Shown piece by piece: positions 57,182 through 64,000 of a stretch of DNA of 64,000 nucleotides (positions are counted from its first letter, which is position 1; the number at the start of each line of letters is the position of its first letter). Made by a program: the position numbers and the translations under genes. Source of the DNA: Chrysoperla carnea (Eukaryota > Arthropoda > Insecta > Neuroptera > Chrysopidae); NCBI RefSeq assembly GCF_905475395.1, contig NC_058342.1, positions 7,562,001 to 7,626,000 on the forward strand, in the 5' to 3' direction. Below the pieces are notes generated by a model. The model saw only the letters and a list, made by a program, of their open reading frames with translations, had not been told where the DNA came from and did no database searches.

Positions 57182-57906
57182 TTATTTCCAAAACGATAGT
57201 GATAATAGCAGTATTTTCCTTCGGGGTTATAACGTGTTCGACTTCGTGAACGGGATCTAGATCGATTTTGATTTCCACTTTTTTTACGTACTGTTTCAAG
57301 AGCAGCAATACGTTCACATAATTCTTGCATTGTGGAAACTAAAGATTTGTCATCATTGGTGGATGAAATTTTATTAACATGCGGTGAATTCATTTCATAT
57401 ACTCGATTACCTACTTCGGCTAGTTTATCCAAATCACCATCTACGATTGAAATGACACTTCGAACATGTGAAGGTAGTTTGTCTAACCATAATGTTTTTA
57501 GAACTTTTTCTGAAACATCTGTCCCAGAGAGATTTTTCATTTTACGTAATAATTGACTTGGTTTAAGGTCTCCAAGTTCAACATCACTAATTAGTTTTTT
57601 TATCTGTCGTTCAGAACTTTCTTTGTAAATAGATAGTAATCTATTTTTGGCTAATGTATATTTGTTTGGTTCTTCAGCAGCAACTATGTCATATATATTT
57701 TCCACGATTTTTAATTCTAGTTGTGCCAATAAATGATGAAATTTAGTTTCTTCAGTAGTAATTCCTGAGAGAGTAAATTGGGATTCAACCTGACAAAACC
57801 ATATTTCTGGTTTGTCTGCCCAAAACGGTGGCATTTTAACACTGACTCGTTCTAGATTAGGATCATTGTTTGTGCTTGTTCCGGCAATTGGAATACCGTC
57901 TGGCAT
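57106..57906 (-). CDS. Gypsy-like gag
   Basis: The ATG at 57,906 gives a 266-residue protein; the frame is open 26 codons further upstream but without gag-like content. The start (ERVSVKMPPFWADKPEIWF) and LQLRKM-type capsid motifs (LISDVELGDLKPSQLLRKM, LWLDKLPSHV) are typical of a large arthropod Gypsy group. An Arg/Ser repeat and a Cys/His-rich end (YCYYHYRFGNKCKPEKC) follow. It forms the particle and binds RNA. No damage seen. Pol starts in the -1 frame before the gag stop, so frameshifting may link them. Confidence 0.88.
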   Translation of the reverse strand: MPDGIPIAGTSTNNDPNLERVSVKMPPFWADKPEIWFCQVESQFTLSGITTEETKFHHLLAQLELKIVENIYDIVAAEEPNKYTLAKNRLLSIYKESSERQIKKLISDVELGDLKPSQLLRKMKNLSGTDVSEKVLKTLWLDKLPSHVRSVISIVDGDLDKLAEVGNRVYEMNSPHVNKISSTNDDKSLVSTMQELCERIAALETVRKKSGNQNRSRSRSRSRTRYNPEGKYCYYHYRFGNKCKPEKCTAKCQWKNKPENFNRQTT

Positions 57907-58349
57907 TTTGAAATTTAGTATATACACTAAATATATAAAATACGTTATATGTCGGTTATACGACAGTACAATTTTAAGTACCATATACAGTTTTTAAAAC
58001 AATTGTATGTTTATCGATTATTTAATATTTATTCACTTGTATAATTGTGGTTTATTATAAATTTTTATATTTATGGTTTGTTATAAACTTGTATGTCCTT
58101 GGTTTTGTTTTAAAAAAAAAACAACAACACGTGTATGTTAATTGTTTATGCACTTTTTGGTTATGTGAAATAATTTGTTTTTTTATTCAAAATTATTTTT
58201 CAAAATTTATGTTTAACAACGTTTTGTTTGTTTTAATTTTTATACCCACAATTTATTTTAAAAGTTTTAATTATATTTTAGTATCGAAAATGTTTTTGTA
58301 GTACTCACGTAGAAAACGCGTTTTTTTTTTTTTAGAGGGGTCACCAATT
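57907..58349 (-). other. Leader of the Gypsy-like element, with primer binding site
   Basis: TGGTGACCCC on the minus strand from 58,346, three bases after the LTR end, is a standard Gypsy-type primer site. The remainder is AT-rich leader. Confidence 0.7.
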
Positions 58350-58436
58350 TGACGGGGTTTTTATTGTACGAAATAATTATTTTTAATTATCTAAATAAAT
58401 AATAAATAATTATCTTGAAAACATAATCAAGAAATA
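58350..58436 (-). repeat. Truncated 5' LTR
   Basis: Shares GGGTTTTTATTGTACGAAAT with the 3' LTR, but diverges after ~40 bases and ends within ~87 bp, where Helitron codons resume. The exact outer edge is uncertain. Confidence 0.7.
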
Positions 58437-59281
58437 GAAGAAAAAACTAAGCCAAATAAAAACAAATCCGACTTTTTTGCTATTTGCAGATTTGGGTTCC
58501 CTCGTGCAGTAACAGATTTTATTCAAATTAATGGAGTGACAGAGGCTGTAGCAGCAAGAAAAACTTAATCAAATAATAGATTATATAACATACAGAGAAA
58601 ACAGGAATCCATTTATATTAACGATTACAATCCAGTTGTAATGTTTGCATGGAACGGAAATATTGATTTACAATACATTGGTGAAAAACGGGACTTTTGA
58701 ATTTCTACATTACCAAATATACAACAAAAGGAGAGAAAAGTCGTATTGTTGATACTTTTGAATTATTGAATTCTACAAAAACATTGAGAAGTCGATTGTT
58801 TAACGTGGACCTTCGTGCTCTTAGTAACAGAGAATATGGACTTTTAGAAGCAAGCGATACGCTTCTTGGCATATCTTTTTATGAAACGGATCCTAATACC
58901 ACAATTAGATGGTTAGATGTAAATATGATTCGTAATCATAGATTAAAACCGAAAAAACAAATCGAACAACTAGATCCAAATTCATCTGATTTATTTTATG
59001 AATCATGGGTTGACGATTATTATCCAAATAGGCCTTTAGAATTGGAAAATATACATTTGTATGATTTTTAACGATGGTATGACTTAAAAAGTAATGAACC
59101 TAAATTGAATGCAAATCAACATTATTGAAAATCAACTTTTCAATATTACTTTTCGCAACTAAAGGCAGGGCAAAAGTCATATACAGAAGCATTTTATTTA
59201 TTAAAAGACAAAAAAAAAGATGGAGTTATTTATGGGCAGCAACAAAAGGAATATATAGATAATTGTAATAAAGTAAATTAA
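58437..59281 (+). pseudogene. Helitron protein, segment between Rep and helicase
   Basis: CRFGFPRAVTDFIQINGV near 58,486-58,540 is the CRFGFP motif that follows the Rep domain in Helitron proteins. Then come DYNPVVMFAWNGNIDLQYI and, in another frame, YITKYTTKGEKS (58,700-58,735) and a long open stretch to 59,071 (REYGLLEASDTLLG, WLDVNMIRNHRLKP). A stop and frameshifts interrupt it. It is the continuation of the gene broken at 53,752. Confidence 0.82.
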
Positions 59282-61017
59282 ATGATTGACGCAAAAATAT
59301 CAGAAATTAGAAATAATATAAATAACGACAATCATGACGATGATAATGATATTGAAAATCCATTAGAATTTCAACCAGTAGAGGCGATTAATGCAATGGA
59401 TGATTTTAGAAGAGTTGTAACTATATCAGATGATGAAATGAATAAAATGATCGGCAATTTAAATGCAGACCAAAAACGAGTATTTCATAAAATCCAAGAT
59501 ACCTTATATACAGAAATATTGGTGGTACTGGTGGTACTGGGAAAAGTTATTTCATTAATACAATAAAACATTGGGTGTTCAAAACATTTAAAAAAGACGT
59601 TGCTGTGACTGCTCCGAGGAGCATTGCAGCATTTAACGTTAACGGATTGACTATTCACAGACTATTGCAACTGCCAGTTAAACATGGATCCACCCCAAAA
59701 TATGAACCTCTTTCAGATCAAGTTCTGAATGTGTTACGAGCTGATTTAGGCAATGTTATGTTAATAATCATTGATGAAGTATCCATGATTTCAAATATCA
59801 CTCTTATGTATATTCATTTACGATAAACAGAAATTTTTGACAGCTCCATGAATGAAAATTGTTGGTTTGGAGGAAAACATATTTTATTATTTGGAGATTT
59901 ATTACAGCTACCCCCAGTCAGAGAAAATTCATCATTCGAAAATATATCGCAGAAAGAAATTGATAAATTTTTAGGCTCCCTTACTGCTTTTAATTTATGG
60001 AGAGAATTATTCAAATATGAAGAGCTATGTATCAATATGCGCCAGCAAAATGATTCTACCTTTATGGATATGCTAGGGCGTATACGGTTAGGAGTTTTAA
60101 CAAGAGAAGATCAAGAATTGTTGTCTACAAGATTACTTAAATTTAATTCATCTTCAATTGTTGACAGGCTGCAAGAGTTAACTGTTCATCATTCGTTATT
60201 ATCAAACAAAACAGTTTGTGTACTTCCAACCAAAAATATTTGCACTCAATTAAATGAAGCCATGTTAAAACAAATTAAAGAACCGGAAATTGAACTAATT
60301 GCAGTTGATGAAATAGACTGTCCAAAATATTTTCATATAAAAGTGTGTGCAGCAATAGAAAATTATGAAGATGATTCTTCAATGACAGCCGGCTTAGAAA
60401 GGAAAATAATAATAAAAATGGGTAGTCGTATAATGTTGCGAACAAATATCGATTTTACATTAGGTTTAGTAAATGGTTCAATTGGCATAATAAAACAAGT
60501 TTACTATGACATTCATGATAAAAATAAAATTAACAAAATTAAAATTAACTTGAATCATGGAATAGAATACGATTTAGAACGAGTTAAAACTAAATTTGAA
60601 ATTTTACCTCCATCATTTGTATACAGAAAACAGTTTCCAATATGTTTGGCATACGCTATTACAATACATAAAAGTCAAGGCTTAAGTCTTGATAGTACAT
60701 TATTAGATATTGGCTCGTGTATATTTTCTTGCGGCCAAGCATATGTGGCATTATCAAGAGTTAAAAATTTCTCTGTCGTCCATCTAACTAATTTTGATCC
60801 AAGTCAAATAAAAGCTCAAGAAAGTGCAATAGTAGAATATAACAATTGTAATAATTTGCAAACACTTACAGCTAATAAAATCAAATCTAAAAAAGTTCAG
60901 GATAGGCAATGGTCGTTACATCCCAATATTATTTCTGCAGGTATGATAGATATAACTTCGATAAGGTTAATTATTTGTTTTTCACTTATAGCGAATCTGA
61001 GAAATATTCTCACCTAA
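59282..61017 (+). pseudogene. Helitron protein, Pif1-like helicase domain
   Basis: LNADQKRVFHKI leads into a Walker A loop GGTGGTGKSYFINT (59,518-59,560), reached by a one-base shift. Then come motif Ia (TAPRSIAAFNV, where TG is usual instead of RS), Walker B (IIIDEVSM), GDLLQLPPV, an Arg motif (INMRQQ), LPPSFVYRKQFPICLAYAITIHKSQG, and AYVALSRVKN. One in-frame TAA at 59,824 splits the frame. From 59,848 the last 389 codons are open. Pif1-like helicases unwind DNA behind the Rep nick in Helitrons. No clear 3' Helitron end was found. Confidence 0.88.
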
Positions 61018-62855
61018 AGAATTTTCTCGCATATCTAGTTCTCTCTTACTCGGGTTTGGCTGTATAACAATATTATATAAAATATGAATGCAATACTAAA
61101 ATTAATTCATTTTTGTGTTTTAAGCAAACTTGATATTTTTCAAAATATTTCTGTATATAAATATATGATTGTCTAATTATAGAAGTAATTCCATTTAGCA
61201 TCACTTTAAATTTTTTATTTAATCAATACTTTTAAACATACATCATTATTTAACACAAAAAACAAATTTGTGGCAAATTTTTTTGTCTCTCCTTGTCTAT
61301 TTATTTATCGACTAACTAAATAGTGTTAAAAAGTTGTATTCAAATGATTTTCACTATGTGCGTGCGACTAAAGAAATATAACTTCAAAAAAAAAAAATTT
61401 ATCCTCAACTGTATTATTGAAAATGAATAAATAAAATATCAAACGAATGAAACAAAAATATTCAAAATAACATTTCATATAAAATTATATTTATTAATCT
61501 AAATTATATAATTTCAATCTAAATAAAATACATGAATTCAATTATTAAAATAATAGAATTACCAACTTACCAATAACATAATGTACTAACAAAGAAGACT
61601 TATATTTGATAAATTCTTACGTTTATTATTTTAATTACATCATTTCAACAATAAAATACATCAACAAACAGGACTAAAAAAGCTGTATGAAATACAAGAA
61701 GAAAAACAACTTTGGAATCAAGGAAAGAATAAAGCAAATATTCAAACTATTCTGTAAATATTTTCTTCAAATAGGTTACATGAGAATTCAATTGGAAAAA
61801 GACCATAATGGGCCTAAGTTAACCAAAAAATGTTGGAAACATGTAAAACTTTGGAAAGAATATAGAAAGTATAAAAAAATTTTTGCGAATATTAAAATTA
61901 ATAAAATATTTTAAAAAAATAATTAGGGCCTTTTAGGCCCGGAATTATATACCATAAGAGTAATTTATTTTATATAATACATATAACACATTTCTGATGG
62001 CAAATTGCATCTATAAGAAATGTGATGATCGTATGATGGTAGGTAGTATCTCGTCCGGCATTTCTATTAATAGTCATAGGGCTTAGCAAAATAAAACTGC
62101 ATTTTATGCAGAAAGCAAGCCACTTCGCGCAGTGATACTAGGGACCAAAATAAATGATTTCGTCCGAGGAAACACAATTTTCATCCACTGGAATTCAAGA
62201 TGGCGGCCATTTTCCAAAATGGCAGATGTATAATTTAAAACATTTACAGGATCAAAACGGTTGCACCGATTTAAGCGAGTGAGGTGTCAATCAATTCGTA
62301 TTGACACCTCTAATCAAAAGAAAAACATACCATTCGAAAAATTAAAGATGGCGGCCAAATATTAAGAAAATTGTGTAATTTATCAATTAATTTTTTCATT
62401 CTAGTGAAAATAACAGCTAAATATCCTATGATGAAGGTCAAATATTTTTTGTTTAAATAAAACTTGAGAATATTACCTACAAAATAAAAAAATTTCGTCA
62501 CAATCCGTCGAGTAGTTTTTGAATTATACGCATTACAAAAAAAGGGTGGTTTTAAAAGTCTTCATTGTACGTAATGTGATGCATTGTCTAATCAAAACGA
62601 ATTCACTGATTTCAGTAATTTAAATAGGAAATGATTTTTCATGATATTGTCATGATATGACGTCTGTGAAAACCGACTTAGTGCAAGTTGAACTCGCGCA
62701 TAAATTCGTACCGATACACACACAATTTGTTTTGGTCACAATTTACAAAAACTTCAACCTAGAATGCTTTTCGGAGTGGCAACAGGGAATTTCTAACAAC
62801 GTTTGGAGGAATTCGAGAAATATATATACATATAATAAATATCATATTTTTCCGC
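61018..62855. other. Non-coding stretch with two hairpins and a shared repeat
   Basis: Hairpins GGGCC-TTTTA-GGCCC at 61,926-61,940 and GAGGTGTCAAT/ATTGACACCTC at 62,281-62,310. CTGCATTTTATGCAGAAAGC at 62,096-62,115 matches the repeat near 14,949. ATGGCGGCCATTTTCC-like words at 62,200-62,350 are typical of repeat DNA. The small open frame at 61,687-61,914 is Lys-rich, with no recognised domain. Confidence 0.5.
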
Positions 62856-64000
62856 TTATTCGTACTCCTCTTTTTCTTCTTCGTCCGATATGGTTAAACT
62901 GAAAGAAGAGAAAATTCATATTAAATCAGTTCAAAATATACCTAATATAATTTATAAACAGTAAGTAAAAAATTATATACCTTTCGTTTTTGCAGCTGCC
63001 TTTATATATGATGCATTGAACTGTGCAGGGTAGATTCACTCGCCGACACGTGCAGCGCATTGTTTCGCAGCCTTTTTTACAGCCGCAATGGTCCAAGTAA
63101 GACAACTCACGCCATATTTCACTGACTTCCGACCACTGCGGTACCCAGCTATCATTAAACGTCTTCCAACCCCAAGAGGATGGTAATGGCACAGAGGCAT
63201 CATCAAGAGTAAGGGCATTGCCCCATAAGTGGCCCGCTTGATATACAACACGGAGTGCATGTTTTTGTAATGCTGCCAATGTTGGTGGGATATTGGTTAC
63301 CAATTTATTTTTTGTTGCAAATAGTTCTTTGCGTACCAAGTTAACCGACGAATGTGTTGTTTGAGGATCATATAGGTAGCAAGTGAACTTTTCCAGCATG
63401 GCCATTATTCCTTCAGGAAGACTTTGTAATGGCTGCGATATTTGTTTGAAAGCTGGTGTTACTTCAGGGTGTGATAACCACGTTTTGAAGCATGATTTCT
63501 TCCTTTTTGTATGGAAATAAGAAGTAGTATCACACCCTGTAAAGGCATGAAAACCACGAAGAGCAGTCGATCTGTCCGGACCTAAAGTATTAGCTATTTT
63601 GTGAACTTCCACAAAACGGCGTTTATTTTCCGTTCTGGTCAATAGCCATAGCTCTTGTAGGCTGCTTTCAATTGAAATTTGGTGAAAATATGATATTAAT
63701 AACACCAAAACGTCTGTATCCGATGATCTGATCAAAATACGCGTTATTCCCTGTTTGGCCATATCTTTAGCGTGAAGTACGATGCGGCCATCAGCTTCTT
63801 CTGCATGTGTTTCTATTTCTTTTCCAGATATCGTGGTACAAGTGTAGTTTGAAGAAGTCAATTTATTAGCAAGATTTGTCACCACATTAGCAGCATCAAA
63901 GTCACTTAGGAAGGCTTGCCCTAGAAAATGAAAACACTCAGCTTTATTTTTTTCATTTTTCAGAAAATCTGACCAATCGGAAGGTAAGCTATTATTAGCA
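62856..64000 (-). CDS. HEEAD/SDTDVLVLL-type protein, spliced, apparently intact (partial)
   Basis: Minus strand, runs off the right edge. The exon 62,981-64,000 is open throughout: LPSDWSDFLKNEKNKAECF, THAEEADGRIVLHA, IRSSDTDVLVLLIS, FVEVHKIANTLG, LRGFHAFTGCDTTSYF, and a Cys-rich tail (CGCKKGCETMRCTC, LPCTVQC). It ends in AAAG followed by GTATAT. After an 82-base intron with CTTCTTTCAG, the exon 62,856-62,898 joins in phase and adds a short acidic tail before TAA. The same family is decayed at 9.8-13.4 kb. The function is unknown; the SDTDVLVL cluster and CxC tail suggest a PIN-like nuclease fold with a DNA-binding end, which is inference. It may be a transposon gene or a domesticated copy. 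Confidence 0.8.

Larger units (their letters stand above)
53753..58436 (-). mobile_element. Gypsy-like LTR retrotransposon inserted in the Helitron gene
   Basis: Order on the minus strand: truncated 5' LTR (58,436-58,350), primer binding site (TGGTGACCCC from 58,346), gag, pol with protease, RT, RNase H and integrase, polypurine tract (GAAGGGGGAG at 54,009-54,018), 3' LTR (54,005-53,753). About 4.7 kb. Helitron coding sequence continues on both sides. The damaged 5' LTR and pol make it immobile on its own. Confidence 0.92.

Noticed and set aside
61687-61914. Lys-rich 75-codon frame downstream of the helicase
   Set aside because: No domain, AT-rich composition, and no supporting context.

Overview
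The window looks like a repeat-dense, AT-rich piece of an arthropod (probably insect) genome. I found no conventional single-copy host gene. Almost everything recognisable is transposable-element sequence, much of it decayed and nested: non-LTR retrotransposons (several Jockey/I-like copies and one PHD-finger type), two Ty3/Gypsy-like LTR elements, a Copia gag remnant, a Penelope-like element, a Helitron with OTU, Rep and Pif1-like helicase regions, a THAP/DDE plus YqaJ element (ISL2EU-like), piggyBac and hAT remnants, foldback elements, a tandem satellite, and pseudogenes of little-described transposon proteins (HEEAD/SDTDVLVLL type, a DEDD-exonuclease type, and YqaJ nucleases). Family names rest on motifs read by eye; no search was run.

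Layout. 1-2,997: a well-preserved non-LTR element on the minus strand, ORF2 running off the left edge. 3-8 kb: non-coding, with a dispersed repeat family and a roughly 120-bp satellite built on TGCGCA. 8.2-9.8 kb: a foldback element containing a hAT element with an 8-bp target duplication. 9.8-13.4 kb: a decayed HEEAD-type gene. 14.4-19.7 kb: piggyBac, LINE, Copia and Jockey remnants. 20.2-21.8 kb: a Penelope-like element with a hammerhead-like motif. 21.8-31.3 kb: a Gypsy-like element and two LTRs in the same orientation, with a Jockey fragment and an exonuclease-type pseudogene between them. 31.5-33.4 kb: an I-like LINE. 35.6-46.9 kb: a 250-bp inverted repeat pair enclosing a palindromic element and a Jockey-like LINE, which is itself split by a 5.9-kb ISL2EU-like transposon. 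47.5-49.3 kb: more YqaJ remnants. 50.6-61.0 kb: a Helitron gene split by a defective Gypsy element. 62.9-64 kb: an undamaged, apparently spliced HEEAD-type gene running off the right edge.

The best-preserved coding units are the PHD-ORF1/EN-RT LINE at the left edge and the HEEAD gene at the right edge. In the ISL2EU-like element the transposase and the nuclease face each other from ends that share a 15-bp inverted sequence containing TGACGTCA. Most other genes carry nonsense codons, frameshifts or lost catalytic residues. The least described material is the HEEAD family (one apparently intact and one dead copy), the three YqaJ remnants, and the OTU duplication in the Helitron.
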